34,617 nt of DNA from Paracoccaceae bacterium (GTDB lineage Bacteria > Pseudomonadota > Alphaproteobacteria > Rhodobacterales > Rhodobacteraceae), in NCBI GenBank assembly GCA_030758115.1, contig JANREX010000037.1:1-34617 (forward strand), read 5' to 3'. The translations under genes were made by a program, and so were the position numbers. Below, piece by piece: positions 1 to 8,338 of this stretch (its first letter is position 1; each line of letters opens with the position of its first letter). The notes under the pieces are model-generated. The model was not told where the DNA came from, ran no database searches, and saw nothing but the letters and a program-made list of their open reading frames with translations.

Positions 1-71
1 GTCCCTGCCCCCTACCACCCCGGCCCACCTCATGCTAAACTTGGCCAAACAGAGGCAGGGCAGCCCCATCC

Positions 72-1100
72 ATGACGGCATTGCAGGAGTATCAACGGCT
101 CGAGGCCTCCGCCCTCTGGCGCCCCGCGCCCGAGGAGCAGCGGCGCGAGGTGATCGTCTCGATCGGCGAGGCGACGCTGGTGATTTCCGACCTGCAGGAC
201 CGCCCCCTCACCCATTGGTCGCTGGCCGCCATCGCGCGCGCCAACCCGGATGAAACCCCCGCGATCTACCACCCCGAGGGCGATCCGTCGGAAACCCTGG
301 AACTCGCCGCCGACGAGGCCGCGATGATCGCTGCCATCGAAAAGCTGCGCACCGCGGTCGAGCGCCGCCGCCCCCGCCCCGGCCGGTTGCGCGGGATCGG
401 CCTTGCCTCCTCGCTGGCTGCCGTCGCGCTGCTGGCGGTGTTCTGGCTGCCCGGTGCCCTGCGCGATCACACGCTGACCGTCGTGCCCGATGTGAAGCGC
501 GAGGATCTGGGCCGCGCCCTCATGACCCATCTGGAACGGGTGACCGGCCTGCCCTGCGTCGCGCCCGAGGGCCTGCAGGTGCTGCAGAAGCTGGCCGCCC
601 GCCTGCCCGAAGCCTCGGGGCAGCGCAACGCGTTGATCGTGTTCCGCAGCGGTGTGCGCGACACCGTGCGCCTGCCCGGCCGCATCCTGCTGATCGGGCG
701 CGGGCTGGTCGAGGATTACGAAGAACCCGATGTGCTGGCGGGCTATATCATCGCCGAACAGCTGCGCGCCGAGGCCAGCGATCCCCTGGGCCGCCTGCTG
801 GACTGGGGCGGGATCATGGCCAGCTTTCGCCTGCTGACCACCGGCACCCTGCCCGATGACACGCTGCGCACCTATGCCGAGACGCTGCTGACAGCACCGC
901 CCCTGCCGCTGACGGACGAGGTGTTGAAACAGGGGTTTCAGCGGCTGTCCGTGCGGGCGACACCCTATGCCTATGCGCTGGATCGTACCGGCGAAAGGAC
1001 CCTGGCCCTGATCGAGGCCGATCCCTTCGCCAGCGCGCCGCCGCAACCCTTGATGTCGGATGGCGACTGGCTGAGGCTGCAGGCGATCTGCGGCGGCTAG
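72..1100 (+). CDS. Membrane-anchored protein of unknown function
   Basis: A 342-residue protein I cannot assign to a function. The N-terminal ~110 residues are soluble and acidic. One hydrophobic segment (about residues 116-131, around LASSLAAVALLAVFW) follows an Arg/Pro-rich stretch, so the C-terminal ~210 residues probably lie in the periplasm. The C-terminal part resembles a degenerate metalloprotease-like layout only in size; I see no HExxH motif. The opening MTALQEYQRLE is typical of conserved Rhodobacterales hypotheticals and supports the ATG at 72, although no well-placed Shine-Dalgarno is visible. It ends 3 nt from the stop of the convergent SPOR gene. Coding is supported by length and amino-acid composition; function is unknown. 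Confidence 0.75.
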   Translation: MTALQEYQRLEASALWRPAPEEQRREVIVSIGEATLVISDLQDRPLTHWSLAAIARANPDETPAIYHPEGDPSETLELAADEAAMIAAIEKLRTAVERRRPRPGRLRGIGLASSLAAVALLAVFWLPGALRDHTLTVVPDVKREDLGRALMTHLERVTGLPCVAPEGLQVLQKLAARLPEASGQRNALIVFRSGVRDTVRLPGRILLIGRGLVEDYEEPDVLAGYIIAEQLRAEASDPLGRLLDWGGIMASFRLLTTGTLPDDTLRTYAETLLTAPPLPLTDEVLKQGFQRLSVRATPYAYALDRTGERTLALIEADPFASAPPQPLMSDGDWLRLQAICGG

Positions 1101-1103
1101 GCC

Positions 1104-2477
1104 TCAGTTCCTGGCAAAGGCATCGCGAAAGCCCGCAGCCCGCGCAGCCCCCAGCCCCTGTGACAGGGCCGCGGCATTGGCGAAGGGACCCGCCAGGATC
1201 ACCTGTACCGGCTTGCCCTTGCTGCTGCTGCGCTGGATGCTCACGGGCAAACCTGCCGCCTGAAGCCGACGGATCGTGCGATCCGCATTGGCGGGATCGG
1301 CAAAGGCGCCCACCTGCACGAAGCGGCCGGTCACGGCCTTGGGGGCCGATGGCGGTGTCGCCCGGGTCGAGACACGCGGCGCGGCCGCCACCTGCCGTTG
1401 CGGCTTGGCCTTCTGCGTGCCGCTGGTCGATACGGTCGCACGATGGGCGACCGGCACACCGGCACGTACCTGGGTGGCCAGATCGGTATAGGGATAGACA
1501 AGGTTCGGATTATAGGCCGTCATGTCGCGCCCGCTGCGCCGATCGATCAGGCGGCGCGGGACGGTCTGGGTCCAGATCAGGTCCATGGCGGCCTTGCCTG
1601 CCACCGTCCCATGCGCGCGATAGGGGTTCAGCCGGTCATCCTGCCAGGCGGGCCGGTAGCCCGGCGGCACGACCGCGGCGTTTGCGGCGTTGGCCTGCGC
1701 CTGGGCCACGTGGCGCGGCACGATGCGTGTCTGCGGGTTCAGACTTGCCTGTTCGCGGCGGGTCAGGGTGATGACCGGCGCCTCGACGCGCCGTCCGGTC
1801 CCGTCCGCGCGGGTGATCGGGTCCTGGGTCTGCGGTCCGCAGCGCACCCCGGCCGCGCAGCGGGTGGTTGCGGATGCCAGCTGTCCCGCGGCAGGACGCG
1901 CTGCGACCGTCTGCGGCACCCGGTTCAGCGTGGGAGGGGTCGTGATCGAGGCAATTGTGCGCATCGGCGCGCCCGGCCGCTGCGCTGTCACGGGCTGCTG
2001 CGGCGAGACGCGTGCATTCACACGCGCTGCTGGCCTTGGCGGGGCCGCGGGTTCGACGCGGGCGGCGGCAGGTCGCTGCACGGGGCGCACCGGCGTGTTG
2101 GCGGCGGGCGGCGTGGACGCGGCAGCGCCTGCGGCTGCCGCAACCGGCGGGGCGGTGATCAGCGTGGCGCCGGGTGGCAATGCAGCCTGCGCTGTCGTAC
2201 CGGCGCTGGCAGGCGCTCCGTTCGCAAAGGTCGGCTGCGCGCCGCAAAGGTTCTGACGGTTCGACGTGACACGCGGCACCCATCTTGTGGTCCCGGCCAC
2301 ACCCGCCCGCACGAAGATACAGCCACGGCTGTCGACATACTGCGTTCCGGTGAAAGAGGCCGGCGGAAATTCGGCCGGTTCGCGAAACCTGGTCGTCTGC
2401 GCGTCGACCGGCAGAACCCAGGTTGCGGTTGCGGCAGCGATCAACGCCACCATCGAGAAAACCCGTACAGACATCAT
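1104..2477 (-). CDS. Secreted SPOR-domain protein
   Basis: The product starts with a signal peptide (MSVRVFSMVALIAAATATW, then a VDAQ-like cleavage site). A long Ala/Pro/Thr-rich, low-complexity stretch occupies most of the protein. The last ~75 residues form an SPOR domain beginning GRFVQVGAFADPANAD and ending in an AGPF-type motif. SPOR domains bind denuded glycan strands of septal peptidoglycan, so a periplasmic role in envelope or division is the family expectation; the partner is not known. Near the N-terminus a short Cys-containing module (DSRGCIFVRAG, later NLCGAQP) is also present. An upstream in-frame ATG at 2492 is possible; I prefer 2477 because it starts directly at the signal peptide and has a G-rich stretch upstream. 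It lies 66 nt downstream of upp on the same strand, with no clear terminator between. Confidence 0.85.
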   Translation of the reverse strand: MMSVRVFSMVALIAAATATWVLPVDAQTTRFREPAEFPPASFTGTQYVDSRGCIFVRAGVAGTTRWVPRVTSNRQNLCGAQPTFANGAPASAGTTAQAALPPGATLITAPPVAAAAGAAASTPPAANTPVRPVQRPAAARVEPAAPPRPAARVNARVSPQQPVTAQRPGAPMRTIASITTPPTLNRVPQTVAARPAAGQLASATTRCAAGVRCGPQTQDPITRADGTGRRVEAPVITLTRREQASLNPQTRIVPRHVAQAQANAANAAVVPPGYRPAWQDDRLNPYRAHGTVAGKAAMDLIWTQTVPRRLIDRRSGRDMTAYNPNLVYPYTDLATQVRAGVPVAHRATVSTSGTQKAKPQRQVAAAPRVSTRATPPSAPKAVTGRFVQVGAFADPANADRTIRRLQAAGLPVSIQRSSSKGKPVQVILAGPFANAAALSQGLGAARAAGFRDAFARN

Positions 2478-2543
2478 AAGCGCCCCCAACATAGCGTGGA
2501 CGCACTGTGCCTGAATCGGAAACGCGCGTAAAGGGTGGATGGC

Positions 2544-3176
2544 TTATTTAGTGCCAAACATGCGGTCACCCGCATCACCTAGTCCCGGCAGGATATAGCC
2601 CTTGTCATTCAGGCGCTTGTCCAGCGCCGCCGTGACGATGGGAACATCGGGGTGCGCCTCTTTCATGCGGGCAACACCTTCGGGGGCGGCCAGCAGGCAC
2701 ATGAAACGGATATTCGTGGCCCCTGCCGCCTTGAGCAGGTCAACGGCGGCGGCCGAGGAATTGCCCGTGGCCAGCATCGGATCGACCACGATCACCAGAC
2801 GATCCTCAAGCCCTTCGGGCAGTTTGCAATAGTATTGGACGGGCTTCAGCGTGGCCTCGTCGCGGTAGAGGCCCACAAAACCGACACGGGCCGAGGGGAT
2901 CAATTCCAGAACCCCGTCCAGCAGACCGTTGCCCGCCCGCAGGATCGACACCAGCGCCAGTTTCTTGCCCTTCAGCACCGGCGCGTCCATTTCCTGCATC
3001 GGCGTTTCAATGGCGCGCGTTGTCAGTTCCAGTTCGCGCGTGACCTCATAGGCCAGCAGGGCCGAGATTTCGCGCAGCAGCGCGCGGAATTCGCCGGTGG
3101 AGGTGCTCTTGTCGCGCATCAGCGTCAGCTTGTGCTGCACCAGCGGGTGGGTGACGATGGTCAGATGATCGGTCAT
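2544..3176 (-). CDS. upp: Uracil phosphoribosyltransferase
   Basis: Converts uracil and PRPP to UMP in the cytoplasm, the last step of pyrimidine base salvage. The 210-residue length is normal for Upp. The PRPP-binding loop is visible as [18 protein letters not shown], and the C-terminal uracil-binding region [17 protein letters not shown] is intact. The start [18 protein letters not shown] matches the family N-terminus. The ATG shares an ATGA overlap with the add stop codon, so it is probably translationally coupled as the last gene of the cdd-deoA-deoB-add-upp operon. Uracil released by deoA from deoxyuridine or uridine would feed this enzyme. Confidence 0.97.
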   Translation of the reverse strand: MTDHLTIVTHPLVQHKLTLMRDKSTSTGEFRALLREISALLAYEVTRELELTTRAIETPMQEMDAPVLKGKKLALVSILRAGNGLLDGVLELIPSARVGFVGLYRDEATLKPVQYYCKLPEGLEDRLVIVVDPMLATGNSSAAAVDLLKAAGATNIRFMCLLAAPEGVARMKEAHPDVPIVTAALDKRLNDKGYILPGLGDAGDRMFGTK

Positions 3177-4171
3177 GTCGGTTCCGTTCCTGTCTTCAGC
3201 CTGTCCCGCAGGCGGTCTTTCAAAGCGGCATCGCAGAAGGCCGCATCCAGTGCCGTGCCGTTGAGCCCGGCAAAATCGCTCTCGTCCCAGCCGAAGGCCT
3301 GTTCCAGCCTCTGGTATTCGCGCGTCATCGTCGTGCGGAAGAAGGGCGGATCGTCGGTGGACACTGTCACCTTTACCCCTGCCGCGCGCAGTTTCGCAAT
3401 GGGATGGGCGCGCCAATCGGGATAAAGGCCCAGCGCGATGTTCGATCCGGGGCAGACCTCCAGCACGGTGCCCGCCTCGGCGAGCCGGTCCATCAGGGCC
3501 GGATCCTCGGCCGCGCGCACACCGTGCCCGATGCGGGCGACACGCAGGTCGTCCAGCGCCTGCCGGACAGAGTCCGGCCCCGCGAATTCCCCCGCATGGG
3601 TGGTCAGCTGCAGCCCCGCCTCGCGCGCGCAGTCGAAGGACCACGCGAAATCGCCCTGCTTTCCCATCGTTTCGTTCCCGCCCATGCCGAAACCGGTGAT
3701 GAAGTCGCCAGCGGTTTCCGCGGCACAGCGGGCAATCTGGCGGGCGGTATAGGGGCCGAAATGGCGGATGCAGGTGACGATGCCGCGCATGGTGATGCCG
3801 TAAGCGGCCTCGGCATGATCGGCCGCCTCGCGGATCGCATGCAGGTATTCGCGCCATGCGGCAAGATCCCCGCCGCCGCAGAAATCGGGGCTGAGGAAGG
3901 CTTCGGTATGGATCACGCCATCCTCGGCGCTTTGTTCCAGCACGGCGGCGGTGAGGCGGGCGTAATCCTCGGGCCGTTTCAGAACGCTTGTCGCGGCCTC
4001 GTAGACCTGCAGGAAATGGGGGAAATCCTCGAAGGTGTAGTTGCCCTGTTCGTCGAAGATACCGGCGATATCGACGGATTTTTCGCGTGCCAGACGGCGG
4101 ATCAGGTCGGGCGGCGCGGCCCCTTCCAGATGCAGGTGCAACTCGATCTTGGGGGTGGATTGCCAGCTCAT
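3173..4171 (-). CDS. add: Adenosine deaminase
   Basis: Hydrolytic deamination of (deoxy)adenosine to (deoxy)inosine. The 332-residue protein has the amidohydrolase zinc motif [10 protein letters not shown] near residue 9, the central HAGEF motif, RIGHGVR and STDDPPFF, which carry the metal and catalytic residues. The family also contains adenine deaminases and other aminohydrolases, so substrate is by homology and context. I start at MSWQSTPK, which overlaps the deoB stop by ATGA; longer in-frame extensions only read through the deoB coding region. Fourth enzyme of the nucleoside-salvage operon, overlapping upp downstream in the same way. Confidence 0.93.
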   Translation of the reverse strand: MSWQSTPKIELHLHLEGAAPPDLIRRLAREKSVDIAGIFDEQGNYTFEDFPHFLQVYEAATSVLKRPEDYARLTAAVLEQSAEDGVIHTEAFLSPDFCGGGDLAAWREYLHAIREAADHAEAAYGITMRGIVTCIRHFGPYTARQIARCAAETAGDFITGFGMGGNETMGKQGDFAWSFDCAREAGLQLTTHAGEFAGPDSVRQALDDLRVARIGHGVRAAEDPALMDRLAEAGTVLEVCPGSNIALGLYPDWRAHPIAKLRAAGVKVTVSTDDPPFFRTTMTREYQRLEQAFGWDESDFAGLNGTALDAAFCDAALKDRLRDRLKTGTEPT

Positions 4172-5373
4172 GCAAAAGCCTTTCCCGGTCCGCGTCGGGA
4201 CAGGCCCAGATGGGTGGCGATGAAGGCCGCCACATCCACAAAGCCCAGATGGCCGAGTGCCCCCGCGCCCTGCCCGGCGATCAGGACCGGCACGCGTTCG
4301 CGGGTGTGATCCGTGCCGGTCCATGTGGGATCATTCCCGTGATCGGCGGTCAGTACCATCATGTCACCGGGGCGCAGGGCCGCAAGGATGGGGCCCAGCG
4401 CCGCGTCGAACCGCTCCAACGCTGCCGCATAGCCCGCCACATCGCGGCGGTGGCCATAAAGGCTGTCGAATTCCACGATATTGGCGAAGGTCAGGCTGCC
4501 CAGCTCGGCGGTATCCACGAGCCGCGCCAGATGCCCCGTCAGCGTGGCGTCGTCGCCCTTGGCCACATCGTCGATCCCCCGCATCGAGAAGATGTCGCCG
4601 ATCTTGCCTACCGCATGGACGCGCCGGCCATCGGCCTGCGCCCAGTCGCACAGCGTGGGGGATGGCGGCGCGATGGCGTAGTCGTGGCGATTGGCGGTGC
4701 GGGTGAAGCCCTGTTCGACCGAGCCGACAAAAGGTCGCGCGATGACGCGGCCGACGCGCATGGCATGCAGGATGGGGGCGGCGCGCTGGCAGAGGTCCAG
4801 CAGACGATCCAGACCGAAGTGGTCCTCATGCGCCGCGATCTGGAACACGGAATCGGCCGATGTGTAGCAGATCGGCCAGCCAGTGCGGATGTGGTCCGCG
4901 CCCAGACGCGCGATGATCTCGGTGCCAGAGGCGTGGCAATCGCCAAGAATGCCCTGCGTCCCTGCCAGTCCGGCGATCCGCGCGCTGAGGTCGGGCGGAA
5001 AGGCGGGCTGCGTGTCGGGGAAATAGTGCCAGTCCCATGGCACGGGCACACCGGCCAGTTCCCAATGACCCGAAGGCGTATCCTTGCCCTTCGAGATTTC
5101 CGTCGCCGCACCCCAGCGCCCCTGCGGCGTCGCGCCCAATCCCGGCGGCGGGGCCATGCCGCTGGCCAGTTGCAGCGCGGCCCCCAGACCCAGACGGTCG
5201 AGGTGCGGCAGATGCAGCGGGCCACGGCCAAGCTGCCCCGTGGCGCAGGCCTGCGCGATATGGCCCAGGGTGTTCGCGCCCGTATCGGGACGGGTTCCGT
5301 TGAAGAAGCGATCCGCATCGGGCGCCCCGCCGATGCCGACCGAATCCATCACCACCAGAAAGGCGCGTGTCAT
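4168..5373 (-). CDS. deoB: Phosphopentomutase
   Basis: Interconverts (deoxy)ribose 1-phosphate and 5-phosphate, linking nucleoside phosphorolysis to central metabolism. The 401-residue protein belongs to the alkaline-phosphatase-like, Mn-dependent superfamily. Metal-binding motifs are intact: [13 protein letters not shown] at the N-terminus, [10 protein letters not shown], and the C-terminal [18 protein letters not shown]. It takes the sugar 1-phosphates made by DeoA. The start overlaps the deoA stop and the stop overlaps the add start, each as ATGA, which indicates translational coupling. No deoC aldolase is present in the window. Confidence 0.97.
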   Translation of the reverse strand: MTRAFLVVMDSVGIGGAPDADRFFNGTRPDTGANTLGHIAQACATGQLGRGPLHLPHLDRLGLGAALQLASGMAPPPGLGATPQGRWGAATEISKGKDTPSGHWELAGVPVPWDWHYFPDTQPAFPPDLSARIAGLAGTQGILGDCHASGTEIIARLGADHIRTGWPICYTSADSVFQIAAHEDHFGLDRLLDLCQRAAPILHAMRVGRVIARPFVGSVEQGFTRTANRHDYAIAPPSPTLCDWAQADGRRVHAVGKIGDIFSMRGIDDVAKGDDATLTGHLARLVDTAELGSLTFANIVEFDSLYGHRRDVAGYAAALERFDAALGPILAALRPGDMMVLTADHGNDPTWTGTDHTRERVPVLIAGQGAGALGHLGFVDVAAFIATHLGLSRRGPGKAFA

Positions 5374-6677
5374 GGTGCCACCTGGTCATGGATCAGGGGC
5401 GGCAGGTCCGGTGCGTCATCCGCAATCGTGACTGCGCCCAGAACCTGCGTCATCGCCCTTTGCGCAGCCTCGGGGCGGGCGGCGTGGATGCGCGCAAGCG
5501 GTTGGCCCGCCTCGACCCATGCGCCCAGTTCGACCATGTCGGACAGGCCCACGGCGGGATCGACACGGTCGCTTTCCACCTGTCGCCCACCGCCCAGTTC
5601 GACCACGCAAAGCCCCAGCGCATGCCCGTCCATCGCGGCGACATAGCCCGCATGCGGGGCTTTGACTTCGCGGATCACGTTGGCCTCTGGCAGGAAGCGC
5701 GCCCAGTCCTGCACGAAACGCGTGGGCCCGCCCTGGGCTGCGACCATGCGGCCGAAACACTCGGCCGCGCGCCCGTCCGCGATGCTGGCGGCGATTGCCT
5801 GCGCGCCAAGTGCTGCATCCGCCACCAGTCCCGCACCGGCCAGAACCGCGCCGCCCAGCGCCGCACTCACGTCAAGCAACCGCCCGCCCACCTGCCCCGT
5901 CAGCACCCGCATCGCGGATGCCACCTCAAGCGCGTTGCCAAGATCGGGGGCCAGCGGCTGGTTCATGTCGGTGATCAACGCCGTCGTGGGGCAACCGGCG
6001 GCATTGGCCGTCTCGACCAGCGCGCGCGCCAAGGCGCCTGCGGCTTCGGGCGTGGTCATGAAGGCGCCACTGCCGGTTTTCACGTCCAGCACCAGACCAT
6101 CCAGCCCGGCCGCCAGTTTCTTGGACAGGATCGACGCCGTGATCAGATCGAGGCTTTCCACCGTGCCGGTCACATCGCGGATCGCATAGAGCCGCCGGTC
6201 CGCCGGGGCAATCGCGGCGCTGGCGCTGACGATGGCGCACCCGGCTTGCGCCACGACGGCGCGCAACCGCGCCTCGTCCAGGTCCGTGCGCAGACCGGGG
6301 ATCGCCTCCATCTTGTCGAGTGTGCCGCCCGTATGCCCCAGACCGCGCCCCGAGATCATGGGCACGCAGGCCCCGCAAGCCACCAATGCGGGCGCAAGGA
6401 TCAGGCTCACGCAATCGCCGACCCCGCCGGTGGAATGCTTGTCCAGCACGGGCCGGTCCAGATCCCAGCCCAGCACATGGCCTGAATCCCGCATCGCCAG
6501 CGTCAGGGCCACGCGGCCCTGATCGCCCAGACCGTTCAGCAAGGCGGCCATCGCAAAGGCCCCCGCCTGCGCGTCCGAGACCGCACCATCGGCCAGACCC
6601 CGCGCGAACCAGTCCAGCTCGTCCCGGGTCAGGGGCATGCGGTCGCGCAAGCGGGTGATGATGCGACGGGCGTCCAA
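5370..6677 (-). CDS. deoA: Thymidine phosphorylase
   Basis: Phosphorolysis of thymidine or deoxyuridine to the base and deoxyribose 1-phosphate. The 435-residue length is standard. The family signature is visible as [20 protein letters not shown], and the phosphate/substrate region includes [10 protein letters not shown] and VKTGSGAF. It sits 3 nt after cdd and overlaps deoB. Together Cdd (deoxycytidine to deoxyuridine), DeoA and DeoB give uracil plus deoxyribose 5-phosphate, and Upp takes the base. Confidence 0.97.
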   Translation of the reverse strand: MDARRIITRLRDRMPLTRDELDWFARGLADGAVSDAQAGAFAMAALLNGLGDQGRVALTLAMRDSGHVLGWDLDRPVLDKHSTGGVGDCVSLILAPALVACGACVPMISGRGLGHTGGTLDKMEAIPGLRTDLDEARLRAVVAQAGCAIVSASAAIAPADRRLYAIRDVTGTVESLDLITASILSKKLAAGLDGLVLDVKTGSGAFMTTPEAAGALARALVETANAAGCPTTALITDMNQPLAPDLGNALEVASAMRVLTGQVGGRLLDVSAALGGAVLAGAGLVADAALGAQAIAASIADGRAAECFGRMVAAQGGPTRFVQDWARFLPEANVIREVKAPHAGYVAAMDGHALGLCVVELGGGRQVESDRVDPAVGLSDMVELGAWVEAGQPLARIHAARPEAAQRAMTQVLGAVTIADDAPDLPPLIHDQVAP

Positions 6678-6680
6678 GGG

Positions 6681-7085
6681 TTACGCGCCCCCTCCGGCAA
6701 GGGTCATATGCGCCGTGGTGAAGGCGCCGGGCAGCAATTCGGCAAGGGTCATGTGCAGCTCCTGCCCGTCCAGCGTGGACATGGTGACCGGCACCGATCC
6801 GCGCCCGAACTCGGCCAGTTTCTGGCGGCAGCCACCGCAGGGTGTGACGGGATGTTCGCCATCCGCGATCACGGCGACTTCGGTCAGTTCGGTCTCGCCC
6901 GCCGCGACCATGGCGGCAATCGCCCCCGCCTCGGCGCAGGTGCCTTCCGGGTAGGCCACGTTTTCCACGTTGCAGCCGACATAGACCGTGCCGGATGCCG
7001 CGCGGATCGCGGCCCCCACCTTGAAATGCGAATAGGGCACATAGGCGTTTTCGCGCACGGCGCGGGCTTGGTCCATCAAGGTCAT
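6681..7085 (-). CDS. cdd: Cytidine deaminase
   Basis: Deaminates cytidine and deoxycytidine to uridine and deoxyuridine. This is the short, 134-residue homotetrameric type. The zinc site is complete: TCAEAGAI supplies one Cys and the proton-shuttle Glu, and PCGGCRQ supplies two more Cys. The N-terminal substrate motif YVPYSHFKVGAA is typical. The start overlaps the stop of the upstream VOC-cupin gene by ATGA, and deoA begins 3 nt after its stop. Confidence 0.97.
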   Translation of the reverse strand: MTLMDQARAVRENAYVPYSHFKVGAAIRAASGTVYVGCNVENVAYPEGTCAEAGAIAAMVAAGETELTEVAVIADGEHPVTPCGGCRQKLAEFGRGSVPVTMSTLDGQELHMTLAELLPGAFTTAHMTLAGGGA

Positions 7086-8173
7086 GTCGGTTCTCCGATA
7101 TGGGTGGTGAAACGCCCCGGCAGGGACACTTCGAGAAGTTCAAGATCCTGTGTCGCCTGTGAATAGCGCGTCGGCATCGCCGGGGGGATCACGAAGGCAT
7201 CGCCTTTCTCAAGGCGGAAAGGGTCGCGCCCCTCCCCCTCCAGAAGCATGCCGCCCTGCATCACGAATGTGAACAGGATGTCGCTGTCATGCCATGTCCA
7301 GGCGGTCGGCCCGCCATCGGGCCGCGCCACCTGCACCCCGGCCACGTCACGGGTATTGGCGGCAATCGTGGTGTCACGGGCGACAAAGCCCGGAATGCGG
7401 AAGGGCTGCCATGCGGCGCCCTTGCCGACGTTGTGCACAAAGCGTTGCCCCTGCCATTCGCGGTCCGGACGCAGGTGCGGGGTCGGCAGGGTCATGTCAT
7501 GGTCGATCGCGGTCACATGTTCGGCAGGCACGCCGATCTCGATCACCTCGATCCCGTCACTGGCCTCCAGCACCCGGTGGCGGATCTCGGGCGGCTGGAT
7601 GAAGCAATCGCCCGCCGTCAGGCGGATCGGGGGGCCCTGATCCTCATAGACCACATCGACCCAGCCGTTGATGCAGAAGATCAGCTGAAACCCGACCTTG
7701 TGGTAATGCACCATGTCGGGCACCGGCCCGCCATCGGGAATGCGGATGTGGCTGGCAATGATCGACCCGCCCAGCCGGTCGGGAATCAGGTCGCGGTAAT
7801 GCATGCCCGCGCGCCCGATCACCCATGGCGCCTGATCGGCCAGGCGGCGCACCACGAAACTGTGGATCGTGGGCGGCAGGACCAGCGGCGGGTTGCGTTC
7901 GGCGATGGTGATGCGCGTGCCGCCCGGCGCAGTCAGGGCGGTCTCGCCCCCCGCAACCGCGGCCGGCGTCCCGGACAGCAGCCGCAGATGTCCCGCGGGC
8001 GCATCGGATCTTTCCAGCCGGAACCGCAAGCCATGCCCCGAGAACGCGGCAACGGCGGGGTCATCGGCGGGATAGATCATGTCCATCCGGAACCCCAGCA
8101 CCTTGGTGAAAAAGCCGATATCGCCGGTCAGGTCAGCCGTGGCAAGGCAGACCTCTGCAATGGTATCCGTCAT
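7082..8173 (-). CDS. VOC (glyoxalase-like) / bicupin fusion protein
   Basis: A 363-residue protein that heads the nucleoside operon; its function is not known to me. Residues ~1-95 look like a vicinal-oxygen-chelate domain (TIAEVCLATADLTGDIGFFT then KVLGFRMDMIY). Residues ~135-220 form a first cupin with His156, His158, Gln163 (where Glu is usual) and His199, a plausible metal site. Residues ~285-355 form a second cupin (GDAFVIPPAMPTRYS) lacking most metal ligands. The ATG at 8173 has AAGGA about 7 nt upstream. Its stop overlaps cdd by ATGA, so it is co-translated with the salvage enzymes. It may be a dioxygenase, isomerase or ligand-binding protein acting on a nucleoside-derived compound; that is inference from context only. 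Confidence 0.85.
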   Translation of the reverse strand: MTDTIAEVCLATADLTGDIGFFTKVLGFRMDMIYPADDPAVAAFSGHGLRFRLERSDAPAGHLRLLSGTPAAVAGGETALTAPGGTRITIAERNPPLVLPPTIHSFVVRRLADQAPWVIGRAGMHYRDLIPDRLGGSIIASHIRIPDGGPVPDMVHYHKVGFQLIFCINGWVDVVYEDQGPPIRLTAGDCFIQPPEIRHRVLEASDGIEVIEIGVPAEHVTAIDHDMTLPTPHLRPDREWQGQRFVHNVGKGAAWQPFRIPGFVARDTTIAANTRDVAGVQVARPDGGPTAWTWHDSDILFTFVMQGGMLLEGEGRDPFRLEKGDAFVIPPAMPTRYSQATQDLELLEVSLPGRFTTHIGEPT

Positions 8174-8297
8174 GGCTTTGTCCTTCCCGCGCCAGGGCGC
8201 TTGATGTCCTGGGCGAAAGCTTGGCCCTGCGACCGGGGATTTGCAAGACAGGGCGACCGGGCCTGCGCAAAAACGGCATCTTCCCTTCCGTCAAAGA

Positions 8298-8317
8298 ATA
8301 GTTTAACGCTAAACTAT
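8298..8317. promoter_or_regulatory. 20-bp inverted repeat, likely operator for maeB and/or the divergent operon
   Basis: Perfect 8-bp arms ATAGTTTA and TAAACTAT flank the 4-bp centre ACGC. The dyad lies 21 nt before the maeB ATG and about 125 nt before the divergent VOC-cupin ATG. AT-rich arms in an otherwise GC-rich gap, at promoter distance, fit a dimeric repressor or activator site. I do not recognise the regulator. Confidence 0.6.
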
Positions 8318-8338
8318 CTGGGAAAGAGGAGAGGACGG

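Noticed and set aside
1-71. Weak hairpin (CCCTGCC at 3-9 with GGCAGGG at 54-60) at the left edge
   Set aside because: The loop is 44 nt long and no T tract follows; it may be chance in GC-rich sequence.
8239-8262. Half-site resembling a PccR (TTTGCAA) box near maeB
   Set aside because: Only one half-site (TTTGCAAG) is visible; the symmetric partner is missing.
7289-8338. Upstream in-frame extension of maeB by about 350 residues
   Set aside because: The extension lies antisense to the VOC-cupin gene and has no malic enzyme homology; the ATG at 8339 has a strong ribosome-binding site.
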